In this document: positions 48,174 through 57,698 of the stretch, in pieces | Layout: every line of letters starts with the position of its first letter | How positions within the stretch are numbered: the first letter of the stretch is position 1 | Origin: an uncultured Alphaproteobacteria bacterium | GTDB taxonomy: Bacteria > Pseudomonadota > Alphaproteobacteria > HIMB59 > GCA-002718135 | DNA: 64,000 nt | Direction: 5' to 3' | Assembly: GCA_902621725.1 (NCBI GenBank) | Contig: CACNND010000006.1 | Coordinates: 1-64,000, forward strand | Made by a program: the position numbers and the translations under genes | The notes under the pieces: model-generated | Database searches by the model: none | What the model was told of the DNA's origin: nothing | Seen by the model: only the letters and a program-made list of their open reading frames with translations

Positions 48174-49472
48174 TTATTTAGAGCTTTTATTTCTTAGAAT
48201 TTTTAAGGCTGATCTTTCAATAGCAAGTGAATTTTTGGGAATATTTTTACTGATAACACTACCTGCACCAATTCTAGATTTAGACTCAATTACAACTGGA
48301 GCAATGAGTGATGTGTTTGAACCTATAAATACATTATCTTTTATTATCGTTTTGTGTTTTTTATTTCCATCATAGTTACAAGTTATTGTGCCGGCACCTA
48401 TATTCACATTGTTTCCTATTTCTGAATCTCCAACATATGAAAGATGAGCAATAGAAACATTATTTCCAATTTTAGAATTTTTAATTTCAACAAAGTTACC
48501 AATTTTTGATTTTTTGCCGATTTTTGTTTTTGGCCTTAATCTAGCACTTGGACCAATATGTGAATTTTCATCAATTGTAACTTCTTCTAAGTATGAATTA
48601 CTTTTAACAATTGAACCTTTTTTTATAATTGTTTTTTCCTTTATTGTAACATTGCTTTCAATTGTGACAGTAGGTTCAATTTTGGTATCATAGCTTAAAT
48701 AACAAGTATTGGGTTTTAAAAAATTGACTCCATTATTTATAAAATTATTTACGTATTTTTTTTGCAAGATATTTTGTACAACATTAAAATCATCCAATGT
48801 ATTTATGCCCAACATTGTTTCTTTGTTGCACTCAATATAACTAATAGGAATATTTTTTTTTGAAAAAATTTTGCATATATCAGGAAGATATCTTTCTTTT
48901 TTAATTTTATTTTCTTTAATATTTTTTAAATTATCAAATAATAATTTAGTATTTGCAATTAAAATACCAGAATTACATAAATTGATTTTTTTTTGTTCGG
49001 GTTTTAAATTGATTTGCTCAATTATTTCTTCAACATAGTTATTATTTAATAATAACCTACCATAACCATGTGGTTCTGAAGTATTAAATGCAATTAATGA
49101 AGCTCTCGCTTTACTTTTTTTGAATTTACTTACTAGTTTTCTTATATCTTTAACTTCAACTAAAGGTGTATCACCAAATAAAATTAAAATATTTTTTGAT
49201 TTTACATATTTTTTAACTTGCTCGATTGCATCTGCAGTTCCTTTTTGTTTTTTTTGAACAACTAACTTAGAGGTATTTAATATTAACTTTAATTCTTCTT
49301 TATTTTTTTTATTACATACAATTAATATATTTTTACCTGATATTTTTTTTGCTATATTAAAAATATGTGAAACAATTGGTAGCCCACACAATGGATAAAC
49401 AAGCTTTGATTTACTTGCTTTAAATCTCGTACTATTGCCTGCAGCAAGTATAACAGTTGTAATATCAGACAT
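48174..49472 (-). CDS. glmU: Bifunctional GlmU (GlcN-1-P acetyltransferase / GlcNAc-1-P uridyltransferase)
   Basis: Makes UDP-GlcNAc for peptidoglycan and LPS. The N-terminal pyrophosphorylase has LAAGNSTRFKASKSKLVYPL (about residues 10-29) and GDTPLV. The C-terminal left-handed beta-helix contains hexapeptide repeats (IGPSARLRPKTKIGKKSKIGNFVEIK, then GAGTITCNYDG). 432 aa is about 20 shorter than usual, mostly at the C-terminus, but the acetyltransferase site region is kept. A ParA-like gene lies 4 nt upstream. Confidence 0.94.
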   Translation of the reverse strand: MSDITTVILAAGNSTRFKASKSKLVYPLCGLPIVSHIFNIAKKISGKNILIVCNKKNKEELKLILNTSKLVVQKKQKGTADAIEQVKKYVKSKNILILFGDTPLVEVKDIRKLVSKFKKSKARASLIAFNTSEPHGYGRLLLNNNYVEEIIEQINLKPEQKKINLCNSGILIANTKLLFDNLKNIKENKIKKERYLPDICKIFSKKNIPISYIECNKETMLGINTLDDFNVVQNILQKKYVNNFINNGVNFLKPNTCYLSYDTKIEPTVTIESNVTIKEKTIIKKGSIVKSNSYLEEVTIDENSHIGPSARLRPKTKIGKKSKIGNFVEIKNSKIGNNVSIAHLSYVGDSEIGNNVNIGAGTITCNYDGNKKHKTIIKDNVFIGSNTSLIAPVVIESKSRIGAGSVISKNIPKNSLAIERSALKILRNKSSK

Positions 49473-49476
49473 TAAG

Positions 49477-50109
49477 TTAGAAATTTCTTAAAATTTCGTT
49501 TCCAACATTAATTATTTCTTTTGAGGCGTCTGATGTAACACTTATATCAACAACCCCTCTTCCAACTGAGAATGTTTCTGCAAATAGTACTTTGCTAGAC
49601 AGTCGGGAGCGAGCAATTTTAGCGCCAGCATATCTTAAACGTAAAATCATTGCGTCAGTTAATTTTGCTCTTGGCATCACTCTATTAAGTATAATTATTG
49701 GATTTTTTCTCTCTTGTTTTGCAATTTTTAAAAAAGGCAGTGTAGCCATTAAGTCTACTGGACTTGGTTGTACTGGAACAAATACCCTATCAGAAGCTTT
49801 TACAACCTGCATTGTTTCAAAAGTTATAGATGGAGGGCTATCAATTATTATAAAATCGTATTTTCTTTTTATTGCTTTAATTTCATCTATTAAATTCCTT
49901 ATATCAAAATTTAATTGAGTTATTCCAATATCATCTTCACCATAATAAGATTTTCTAGCTTCAAGCCAATATGATAGACTTTTTTGTGCATCAGCATCTA
50001 TAACAGCCACTTTGTAACCACTATTACTCCACAAAACTGATAAATTTGCTGAAAGAGTCGATTTACCTGAACCGCCTTTTTGATTCGAAAATGCTATAAC
50101 TTTTCCCAT
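49477..50109 (-). CDS. ParA-family ATPase, no ParB partner in window
   Basis: Small deviant-Walker ATPase: FSNQKGGSGKSTLSANL (signature lysine present), VIDADAQKSLSYW (A'-like) and FIIIDSPPS (Walker B). About 210 aa, without the N-terminal extension of chromosomal ParA. No parB gene or parS-like repeat is nearby. Orphan ParA proteins position cargo or plasmids; the role here is unknown. The ATG at 50109 places the Walker motif correctly; a TTG two codons upstream is also open. Confidence 0.85.
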   Translation of the reverse strand: MGKVIAFSNQKGGSGKSTLSANLSVLWSNSGYKVAVIDADAQKSLSYWLEARKSYYGEDDIGITQLNFDIRNLIDEIKAIKRKYDFIIIDSPPSITFETMQVVKASDRVFVPVQPSPVDLMATLPFLKIAKQERKNPIIILNRVMPRAKLTDAMILRLRYAGAKIARSRLSSKVLFAETFSVGRGVVDISVTSDASKEIINVGNEILRNF

Positions 50110-50166
50110 ATACAAGTATTGATAATAACTATTTTAAAGATAGATGGAAACATTTTATAAAAAAAT

Positions 50167-51084
50167 ATGAAAAAAAATAAGTTAGATATTGCAAAAAATT
50201 TATTAAGCAGTGGAGAACTTGTAATATTTCCCACAGAAACAGTATTTGGTCTTGGAGCAGATGCAACAAATGATGAGGCTGTAAAATCTATTTTTAAAGT
50301 AAAAAAAAGACCACGAAGTAATCCAATTATCTGTCACTTTAAAAGTATTAAACAAATAGAAAAATATTTTAGTTTAAATAAATTTGAAAAAAAATTAGGT
50401 TCAAAATTCTGGCCTGGTCCTTTGACAATAATATTAAAAAAAAAGAAAAATTCTAAAATATCAAAATTAGTCTCTAACAACTCAACTTTAGTTGGCTGCA
50501 GAATTCCCGGTAATAAATTGGCTAAAAAATTAATTACTTTATTTGACCTACCTATTGCAGCCCCTAGTGCTAATCTATCAGAAAGAACTTCCGTAACCAA
50601 TATTATGGATATCGATCCTATTCTAGTAAAAAAAATATTTGTTTTAAAAGATAAACAGTCTTCTCATGGACTAGAGTCCACAGTTGTTAGAATTGATACC
50701 AATAATGAAATTGAAGTATTAAGATATGGCAGCATAACTGTTGAAGAGCTAAATAAATTTGCAAAAGTAAAAATTAAAAAAAAATCATCTATTTCTCCTG
50801 GTAATTTAAAAAAACATTACTCAACTTTAAAGCCAATAAGAATGAATGCTAAGAGAATACTAAAAAATGAAGGTTTATTAAATTTTGGCAATAATAAATT
50901 AAAGTCTAAAATAATTAATTTAAATTTAAGTAATAAAAAAAATTTAAATGAAGCAGCAAAAAATTTTTATCATTATCTTCATAAATTAGATCAAAGTAGA
51001 TGCAAAAAAATTGCTGTAGTAGAAATACCTGATAAAGGGCTTGGCAAAACTATAAATGACAGATTAAGAAGAGCAATTAAGTAA
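50167..51084 (+). CDS. Threonylcarbamoyl-AMP synthase (Sua5/YrdC type)
   Basis: Makes threonylcarbamoyl-AMP for the t6A modification at position 37 of ANN-decoding tRNAs. The YrdC domain has GELVIFPTETVFGLGADATND and the RPRSNPI and FWPGPLTIIL motifs; PIAAPSANLSERTS follows. A C-terminal Sua5-type domain (after SISPGNLKKHYSTLKP) makes it the longer Sua5 form, 305 aa. It is divergent from the ParA gene and ends immediately against convergent puuB. Confidence 0.93.
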   Translation: MKKNKLDIAKNLLSSGELVIFPTETVFGLGADATNDEAVKSIFKVKKRPRSNPIICHFKSIKQIEKYFSLNKFEKKLGSKFWPGPLTIILKKKKNSKISKLVSNNSTLVGCRIPGNKLAKKLITLFDLPIAAPSANLSERTSVTNIMDIDPILVKKIFVLKDKQSSHGLESTVVRIDTNNEIEVLRYGSITVEELNKFAKVKIKKKSSISPGNLKKHYSTLKPIRMNAKRILKNEGLLNFGNNKLKSKIINLNLSNKKNLNEAAKNFYHYLHKLDQSRCKKIAVVEIPDKGLGKTINDRLRRAIK

Positions 51085-52407
51085 TTACAATCTATTTAAA
51101 TAATCCATTAACCTATAATAAATAATGGCTGAAGAATACAATGGTCTTCTAAACATGTTGCCACCTGGAATTTTAAAATGATTAATTTGCTCAAACATAT
51201 CAAAATTATTTGATTTATTTAAAATTTTTTCAGCTACCATTTTTCCTCCCATAATACTCATAGCTAACCCATGCCCAGAGTAAGCATGAGCATAATATAA
51301 CTTTTGATTCATTATAGTTCCAAAAATAGGCAATCTATTAATCGATATTGCCAAGGTACCTCCCCAAGAAAATTCAATTTTAAATTTTTTTAATTCAGGA
51401 AAAACTTTATACATTCGTTTAGAGACAAAACTCTTTGCATCTTTTACAAAATGAGATGTAATTGTTTCAGGTCCTCCAAAAAGAAGTCTGTAGTCTTCTG
51501 AAAATCTATAATAATCAATCATAAATCTAGAATCTATTACGCCACAATTTCTTTTGATTAATTTACTTGCCAGATCTTTTCCGAGAGGTTCTGTTGCAAT
51601 AATATAATTATTTATAGGCATAAAATAATTTCTCTTTGATCCTAAAAGATTGTCAAGATAACCATTACAACCAATAATTACTTTCTTTGCTTTAATAATA
51701 TTTTTTCCAGAGTGAATTATAACTTCTTTTTGATTATCAACAATTTTATCAACTGGAGAATTTTCATATATATTTATACCATTTGCTAAACACTGTTCTG
51801 CTAAACCATATGTCAGTTTTAATGGGTTTAAATGATAAGAATCCTTTAAAAGCATTCCAGAAAAATATCTGTCACTATTAACTTCATCTCTTATTGAATT
51901 GTGGTCAAAGTATTCATAATTATTATAATTATAATTCTTCTGCATATGCTCAATTTCATCGTGAAAATATTTATAATCTTTTTTTGTGTTGCCTACATGA
52001 AGAACACCTTGTCTAAGCGCACAGTCAATTTTGTATTTTTCAATTAAATTAACTACATTTGAAACAGCATCTAATCCAACTTTCCAAAAAAATTTTGCTT
52101 TTTCAATACCAAATTTTTTTTCTAAGTAGAATTGATCTTTTCTCATTCCAATTCCTAGTTGACCGCCATTCCTACCAGAAGCACCAGATCCAACTTTATT
52201 TGCTTCCAAAATCGTTATTGATAAACCTTGATTAGATAAATTTAATGCTGAAGAAATACCTGTTAAACCACCTCCAATAATACATACATCAGTTGAAATA
52301 TTCTCATTTAATTTAATTTGATTAGGAAAATTAGGTGCTGAAAATTTATAAAAGCTCTCTTTTTCATTATCATGTTGATTAAAGGTTCTTTTTTTTGTAG
52401 TAAACAT
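51085..52407 (-). CDS. puuB: FAD-dependent amine oxidase, PuuB-like (gamma-glutamylputrescine oxidase)
   Basis: DadA/PuuB-type flavoprotein. The FAD-binding motif is VCIIGGGLTGISSALNLS (about residues 42-59), followed by LEANKVGSGASGRNGGQLG, typical of PuuB-like oxidases, and the C-terminal YYAHAYSGHGLAMSIMGGKM. 440 aa. It is divergent from the puuA-like gene with 50 nt between them, which supports oxidation of gamma-glutamyl-putrescine over other amines. A puuC or puuD partner is not in the window. Confidence 0.82.
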   Translation of the reverse strand: MFTTKKRTFNQHDNEKESFYKFSAPNFPNQIKLNENISTDVCIIGGGLTGISSALNLSNQGLSITILEANKVGSGASGRNGGQLGIGMRKDQFYLEKKFGIEKAKFFWKVGLDAVSNVVNLIEKYKIDCALRQGVLHVGNTKKDYKYFHDEIEHMQKNYNYNNYEYFDHNSIRDEVNSDRYFSGMLLKDSYHLNPLKLTYGLAEQCLANGINIYENSPVDKIVDNQKEVIIHSGKNIIKAKKVIIGCNGYLDNLLGSKRNYFMPINNYIIATEPLGKDLASKLIKRNCGVIDSRFMIDYYRFSEDYRLLFGGPETITSHFVKDAKSFVSKRMYKVFPELKKFKIEFSWGGTLAISINRLPIFGTIMNQKLYYAHAYSGHGLAMSIMGGKMVAEKILNKSNNFDMFEQINHFKIPGGNMFRRPLYSSAIIYYRLMDYLNRL

Positions 52408-52457
52408 TAACTTATCTTTAATGGTTTAATAATAATTAGTAAACAAACAGTCTCAAT

Positions 52458-53825
52458 ATGATTGAAAAATTTCAAAATTGGTTTCATGAAAACTCTATTA
52501 CTGAAGTTGAATGTTTAGTTCCAGATCTTGGAGGTATAGCAAGGGGAAAAATTTTACCAACTAATAAATTTTTAAAAGGACTTGAAGATGAAAGTCACAG
52601 ATTACCTCAGTCAACTTTTATTCAAACGATATCAGGAGATTATGCAACTGAGGACTCTGCTGGCGCTTTACCAAGAAGTGTTTACAATCCAACTGACATT
52701 GATGTAATTTTAAAACCAGATTTTGATACAATGAGAGTAGTGCCATGGTACGACGACCCTACTGCACAAATTATTTGTGATGCAATAAATCTTAATGGAG
52801 ATGATGTTATAAATTCTAGCAGGAATGCTCTAAAAAATATTCTTAAACTTTATAAAAAAGATAAATTAACTCCAATTGTCTCACCAGAGTTAGAATTTTA
52901 TTTAGTGAAACCTAATGCTGATTCAGATTATCCCCTTGAAGTGCCAGTAGGTCAATCAGGCAGACAAGAAACAGGTAAGCAAGCCTTGGGTATAGATGCT
53001 GTTAACGAATTTGATCATCTTTTTGAGGATGTATATAATTATTGTGAAGCACAAAATATTGAAATTGATACTATTAATCATGAATCTGGCTCAGCTCAGA
53101 TGGAAATTAATTTTCAGCATGGTGATCCTTTAGATTTAGCAGACCAGGTATTTTTATTTAAACGAACTCTAAGACAATCGGCTTTGAAACATAAACTTCA
53201 TGCTACATTTATGGCGAAACCTATGGAGAACCAACCTGGTAGTGCAATGCACATACATCAATCGATATATAACGAAAAAAATAAAAATATTTTTTTTAAT
53301 CAATCATCTAAAATTTCAAAAAAAATGAAAAGCTATTTAGGTGGGTTGGAAAAATATACTCCATTATTAATGCCAATATACGCTCCAAATATAAATTCGT
53401 TTAGAAGATTGTTTGCAACTTGGGGCGCTCCTAAAAATGTTAAATGGGGAATAGGTAATAGAAGTTGTGGTTTTAGAATTCCATCAATTGAGGAAAGGAA
53501 TATACGTATTGAAAATCGAATTCCTGGATCTGATACAAATCCATATCTAGTTTTTGCTGCTAATTTAGCGTCAGGATATTTAGGAATGAAAAATAATTTA
53601 AAACCAAATCCAGAAACCAAAGAAAGTGCATTTAAAGATAAAAATTCTAATCTGCCTAAAAATATGGATGAATCATTAACTCTTTTTGAAAATGATGAAG
53701 ATATAAAATCCATATTTAATGAAAAATTTGTAAGGTCGATTGCTGCGATAAGAAGAGTTGAGTATCAAGCCTATTTATCAGTAATAAGTTCTTGGGAGCG
53801 AGAATATTTATTACTTAATGTTTAA
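52458..53825 (+). CDS. puuA: Glutamine-synthetase-family gamma-glutamylpolyamine synthetase (PuuA-like)
   Basis: Ligates glutamate to putrescine or another amine with ATP. GS-type motifs are present: SPELEFYLV, ESGSAQMEINFQHGDPL, MENQPGSAMHIHQS, GNRSCGFRIPS and ENRIPGSDTNPY. The N-terminal WFHENSITEVECLVPDLGG and 455 aa fit the PuuA/GlnA3 group more than true glutamine synthetase. The neighbours (PuuB-like oxidase, putrescine transporter, agmatine enzymes) support putrescine as substrate. The 3' end overlaps potC by 11 nt. Confidence 0.87.
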   Translation: MIEKFQNWFHENSITEVECLVPDLGGIARGKILPTNKFLKGLEDESHRLPQSTFIQTISGDYATEDSAGALPRSVYNPTDIDVILKPDFDTMRVVPWYDDPTAQIICDAINLNGDDVINSSRNALKNILKLYKKDKLTPIVSPELEFYLVKPNADSDYPLEVPVGQSGRQETGKQALGIDAVNEFDHLFEDVYNYCEAQNIEIDTINHESGSAQMEINFQHGDPLDLADQVFLFKRTLRQSALKHKLHATFMAKPMENQPGSAMHIHQSIYNEKNKNIFFNQSSKISKKMKSYLGGLEKYTPLLMPIYAPNINSFRRLFATWGAPKNVKWGIGNRSCGFRIPSIEERNIRIENRIPGSDTNPYLVFAANLASGYLGMKNNLKPNPETKESAFKDKNSNLPKNMDESLTLFENDEDIKSIFNEKFVRSIAAIRRVEYQAYLSVISSWEREYLLLNV

Positions 53826-54609
53826 ATTTTTTATTAAAATAAAAATAAAATAAACCAATTATTATTAAAGCAAACATTAAAATTGCTGATAATGCGTTTA
53901 CTTCAGGACTCAGTCCTAATCTAACTTTAGAAAAAACTACAATTGGCAATGTGTTAGCTCCAGGCCCAGTAGTAAAACTAGCAACAACTAGATCATCTAA
54001 AGAAATTGTAAAAGCTAACAGCCAACCAGCAATAATAGAAGGTAAAATTATTGGTAAGGTTATCTTATAGAGTACCTTGGTATAATTATAGCCTAAATCC
54101 ATCGCAGCTTCCTCAATATTTTTGTTAAAGTCAGTTAATCTTGCTTGAATAATAATTGCGACAAATGCAATACAAAAAGTAACGTGCGATATAAAAATAG
54201 TTAATTGCCCTCTAGATGATGGAAATCCAATTACATTATTTAAGCTTATAAAAAAAAGTAACATTGAAAGACCTAAAATTAATTCTGGTAAAACCAAAGG
54301 TGTTGAAGAAAGAAAAATATAAAATGATTTAAAAGGAATTTTTCTTATTCTTACAAGTGAATATCCAATCATAACTCCTAAAATTGTAGCAAAAGTTGCA
54401 GACAAAGCTGCAATTTTCATACTAATAATAAATGCCTCAATTATTTGTTCATTATTAAATAATTCATTGTACCATCTTAAAGAAAATCCTTTCCAAACCA
54501 TTACTCTTTTATTTTCATTAAATGAGTAAAAAATTAAAACTAAAATAGGGAAATATAAAAAAAATAAACCTAAAAAAATAACTGTACTTTTGATTAAACT
54601 AGATTTCAT
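53815..54609 (-). CDS. potC: Putrescine/spermidine ABC permease, PotC/PotI type
   Basis: Second inner-membrane permease of a polyamine importer. Six helices are expected; the first starts at KSTVIFLGLFFLYFPILVLIFYSFN, and the EAA loop EEAAMDLGYNYTKVLYKITLPIILPSI is clear. The ATG at 54609 (about 264 aa) overlaps potB by 11 nt and starts just before the first helix; a longer frame reaches 54678 but lies inside potB. It is the last gene of the aguA-aguB-potF-potA-potB-potC run. Confidence 0.9.
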   Translation of the reverse strand: MKSSLIKSTVIFLGLFFLYFPILVLIFYSFNENKRVMVWKGFSLRWYNELFNNEQIIEAFIISMKIAALSATFATILGVMIGYSLVRIRKIPFKSFYIFLSSTPLVLPELILGLSMLLFFISLNNVIGFPSSRGQLTIFISHVTFCIAFVAIIIQARLTDFNKNIEEAAMDLGYNYTKVLYKITLPIILPSIIAGWLLAFTISLDDLVVASFTTGPGANTLPIVVFSKVRLGLSPEVNALSAILMFALIIIGLFYFYFNKKFKH

Positions 54610-55486
54610 TTTTTTGACTCCAGCGAGAATAAAGTATTTGAAAAATAACAATTGGTAAAACCAAAATAATAATTCCACTAAAAGCTAAAGCACTGGCACC
54701 TGGCCAGTTTCTATTAACAAAGAATTCCTCCCATAATATTTTTCCATAATACAATCTATCACTACCACCTAACATTTCAGGTATAATAAATTCTCCAACA
54801 ACAGGTATAAAAACTAATAAAGATCCAGCAACAATTCCTGGAACAGACAAAGGAAGAATAACTTTAAAAAAGGTTTTAATACGATTTAATCCTAAATCTT
54901 TTGATGCTTCAATTAAATTTAAGTCAAATTTATTTAAGTATCCATAAAGTGGTAAAATCATCAAAGGTAAATATGTGTATACAATTCCCATGATGACAGC
55001 ATATTGATTGTATAATAATTGAAGTGGTTCTGATGTTATGCCTAGGTTTAAAAGTATTACATTTAAAATTCCATTATTCTGTAAAATTATTTTCCATGCA
55101 TATACTCTTAATAAAAATGATGACCAAAATGGAATAACTACTAAAACTAATAGGATATTTCTTAATCTGATATTTGAAGTCGCAATATAAAAAGCTAATG
55201 GGAACCCAATAAGTAAACAAAAAAAAGTAGATATTAGAGCTAGTATCAAAGAGTTTACAAAAGATCCAATGTAGTAATAATCACTAAATATATAAACATA
55301 GTTTTCAAATGTAGTATTGATCTTAAATCCATTATCAAAAAGAAAAATATCTTGATAAGGAGGCATCCCCCATTCTGATACCGAAATTGATATTTTAAAA
55401 ATTATAGCTAATGGTATAAAAAAAAATAGAACAAGCCAAAAATAAGGGCTAAAAACAAAATATTTTTCAAATAATTTATTTTTCAA
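54599..55486 (-). CDS. potB: Putrescine/spermidine ABC permease, PotB/PotH type
   Basis: First inner-membrane permease of the importer. It has the first helix at FSPYFWLVLFFFIPLAIIFKISIS, the FWSSFLLRVYAWKIIL segment typical of PotB/PotH, and the EAA loop EASKDLGLNRIKTFFKVILPLSVPGIVAG. 295 aa. It begins directly at the end of potA without a gap and overlaps potC. Confidence 0.92.
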   Translation of the reverse strand: MKNKLFEKYFVFSPYFWLVLFFFIPLAIIFKISISVSEWGMPPYQDIFLFDNGFKINTTFENYVYIFSDYYYIGSFVNSLILALISTFFCLLIGFPLAFYIATSNIRLRNILLVLVVIPFWSSFLLRVYAWKIILQNNGILNVILLNLGITSEPLQLLYNQYAVIMGIVYTYLPLMILPLYGYLNKFDLNLIEASKDLGLNRIKTFFKVILPLSVPGIVAGSLLVFIPVVGEFIIPEMLGGSDRLYYGKILWEEFFVNRNWPGASALAFSGIIILVLPIVIFQILYSRWSQKNEI

Positions 55487-56554
55487 TTAATCCTCTAAAA
55501 CCTTGATTGATTCACTTTCCCAACTACAAATGACTTTCTCCCCTTTTGGGAAATTATAATTTGAGTTGGAGTTAAAATTCTGATCTAAAACTGAAATTAT
55601 CATATTTTTAATTTTAATTTCATAACGTGTAAAACTTCCCAAATATGATTTTTCTAAAATTTCTCCACTAAAGGAATTAAATGAACTTGTTTTCAAATTA
55701 TTCATTGATTGTATTTTTATTTTCTCTGGTCTTAGTAAAATATTAGTTTGTGTATTTTTTAATTCTTTGTTTAATTTAAAATTTATACCTAAATCATCAG
55801 AATAAAAATTTTCATCTTTCTTATAAATCTCAATTATATTTGCAATTCCTATAAAATTGGCAGTATAAAGACTTTTAGGATTTTCATAAATCTCTTCAGG
55901 GCTAGAGCATTCCAAAATAAGACCATTCTTCATTATTGCCATTCTATCAGATAAGGACATTGCTTCTTCCTGATCATGGGTAACAAAAACAAATGTAATT
56001 TTTAGTTTCTTTTGGAGTGTTGTTAACTCTAATTGCGTTTTTGATCTTAGTTTTTTATCTAGTGCTGCAAGAGGCTCATCTAATAATAATAACTTAGGTT
56101 TTTTTATTAAGCACCTTCCAAGGGCAACTCGTTGCTGCTCTCCTCCTGATAATTGCTTAATTCTTCTATTTAATAAATGTTCAATAGATAAAAGTTCGGC
56201 AATATTTCTTACGTTTATTTCAATTTCTTTTTGGGTAAAATTTTCTTTTATTCCAAAAGCTAAATTATTAAATACGTTTAAGTGAGGAAATAGAGCATAC
56301 GATTGAAACATATAATTTAATGGTCTTTCAAAAGGTTCAAGGTTTGTTATGTCCGTTCCGTCGAGTATTACACGTCCTGTATCTGGCTTCTCAAATCCAC
56401 CTAGTATTCTTAGTAAGGTAGTTTTGCCTGAACCCGATGATCCTAAGAGGCCAAAAAATTCAGATTTTGAAATATTTAAATTAATATTTTCTAAAACTTT
56501 GTTATCTCCAAATGATTTAGAAATATTTTCAATTACAAGAAAATTATTATCCAT
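55487..56554 (-). CDS. potA: Putrescine/spermidine ABC ATPase, PotA/PotG type
   Basis: ATP-binding subunit. Walker A GSSGSGKTT lies at about residues 37-45, signature LSGGEQQRVALGRCL and Walker B LLLLDEPLAALD follow, with a switch histidine in VTHDQEEAM. The C-terminal TOBE domain is present (ILLRPEKIKI). 355 aa. Only six bases separate its ATG from a 30-base hairpin in the intergenic region, and no ribosome-binding site is visible. Confidence 0.95.
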   Translation of the reverse strand: MDNNFLVIENISKSFGDNKVLENINLNISKSEFFGLLGSSGSGKTTLLRILGGFEKPDTGRVILDGTDITNLEPFERPLNYMFQSYALFPHLNVFNNLAFGIKENFTQKEIEINVRNIAELLSIEHLLNRRIKQLSGGEQQRVALGRCLIKKPKLLLLDEPLAALDKKLRSKTQLELTTLQKKLKITFVFVTHDQEEAMSLSDRMAIMKNGLILECSSPEEIYENPKSLYTANFIGIANIIEIYKKDENFYSDDLGINFKLNKELKNTQTNILLRPEKIKIQSMNNLKTSSFNSFSGEILEKSYLGSFTRYEIKIKNMIISVLDQNFNSNSNYNFPKGEKVICSWESESIKVLED

Positions 56555-56560
56555 CTTAAA

Positions 56561-56590
56561 TCAGCACTAATATTAATATATTAGTGCTGA
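56561..56590 (-). other. Long hairpin between potF and potA
   Basis: A perfect inverted repeat: TCAGCACTAATAT (56561-56573) pairs with its complement (56578-56590) around a 4-base loop, a 13-bp stem. It lies 15 nt after the potF stop and ends 6 nt before the potA ATG. The minus strand shows only three Ts after it, so it is a poor terminator. It could protect the potF 3' end, attenuate downstream transcription or occlude potA initiation; binding-protein genes are often set apart in this way. Confidence 0.8.
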
Positions 56591-56605
56591 AATGAAGTAT
56601 ATTTT

Positions 56606-57658
56606 TTAATTTGCTTTAAACTTATTAAAATATTTAGTTGATAATTTAGATTTTTTCGGAGAGTCTGCAGTATCAGCAAAAAGCATACTTAAAGTTGCTT
56701 CATCTGGATAAATAGCAGGATCTTCAAAAATTTCAGGATCAACTAGTTCATTGGCTGCTTTATTTGGATTTGAATACCAAACGTAATTTGTAATATCAGC
56801 AGCAACTTGAGGTCTTAAAATATAATTTATAAATTTGTGTGCATTCTCAACATTTTTTGCATCAGCTGGAATAGCCATCATATCAAACCATATTACAGTT
56901 CCTTCAGATGGAATTGAGTACCAAGCTTCTACTCCATCTGCAGCTTCATCTGCAGCTAGAAAAACATCACCTGACCAACCCATAGTTAAACAGATCTCTC
57001 CATTTGCTAAATCATCGATATATTGAGAAGAATCAAAATATCTTATGTAAGGTCGTATTTGCTGTAACATTTCAAGAGCAACCTCATAATCTTTCTCATC
57101 CTCTGTATAAGGATCTTTTCCAACGTATTTTAAAGCGATTTCCATAACCTCTGTAGGAGCATCCAACATTGCGATTCCACAATCTGCATATTTTGATGCA
57201 ATAGCTGGATCAAACAAAATGCTCCAACTTGTAATATCATTTTCATCAACTTTATCAGTATTATAGCCAATACCTGTAGTACCATACATATAATTTATCG
57301 AGTATTGACCTCCTGGATCATGTGCATCAATTTTTGCTAGTACATCGGGATCTAAATTACCAATGTTTGAAAGTTGAGCCTTATCAAGTTTTTGAAAAAC
57401 TCCAGCCTTGATTTGATTTTCTAAAAAAGAGCCTGAAGGCACCACAATATCATAACCTGAACCACCAGCTAAAAGTTTAGCTTCAAGAACCTCATTTGAA
57501 TCAAAAACGTCATAAGTTACATCAATGCCAAATTCATTTTCAAAATTTTCAATTGTATCTTCGGCAATATAGTCAGACCAATTGTAAATAAATAGTTCTT
57601 CTTTAGCCTGAGCTGAAAAAGAAATTAAAACTAATAGAGATATAAAATACTTAAGCAT
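56606..57658 (-). CDS. potF: Putrescine/spermidine-binding periplasmic protein, PotF/PotD type
   Basis: Extracellular solute-binding protein that delivers polyamine to PotABC. The signal peptide ends at FSAQA (cleavage near residue 18). The mature protein opens ELFIYNWSDYIAEDTIENFE, the hallmark of this family; LAGGSGYDIVVPSG and YMYGTTGIGYN follow. 350 aa. It carries the strongest ribosome-binding site seen in the window and is separated from potA by a stable hairpin, both suggesting higher synthesis than the other subunits. Confidence 0.94.
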   Translation of the reverse strand: MLKYFISLLVLISFSAQAKEELFIYNWSDYIAEDTIENFENEFGIDVTYDVFDSNEVLEAKLLAGGSGYDIVVPSGSFLENQIKAGVFQKLDKAQLSNIGNLDPDVLAKIDAHDPGGQYSINYMYGTTGIGYNTDKVDENDITSWSILFDPAIASKYADCGIAMLDAPTEVMEIALKYVGKDPYTEDEKDYEVALEMLQQIRPYIRYFDSSQYIDDLANGEICLTMGWSGDVFLAADEAADGVEAWYSIPSEGTVIWFDMMAIPADAKNVENAHKFINYILRPQVAADITNYVWYSNPNKAANELVDPEIFEDPAIYPDEATLSMLFADTADSPKKSKLSTKYFNKFKAN

Positions 57659-57670
57659 TATTCCCCTCCT
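57659..57670 (-). promoter_or_regulatory. Very strong Shine-Dalgarno of potF
   Basis: The minus strand reads AGGAGGGG (57670-57663) then AATA before the ATG. The AGGAGG core is 6 nt from the start codon, close to ideal. Most genes in the window have a weak or no Shine-Dalgarno match, so this one stands out and suggests heavy translation of the binding protein. Confidence 0.8.
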
Positions 57671-57698
57671 AAATAAAAATTACATTAAATAAAATAAA

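Noticed and set aside
49477-50109. A chromosomal parAB-parS partition locus
   Set aside because: There is no parB gene or parS-like repeat nearby, and the ParA is the short orphan type next to glmU.
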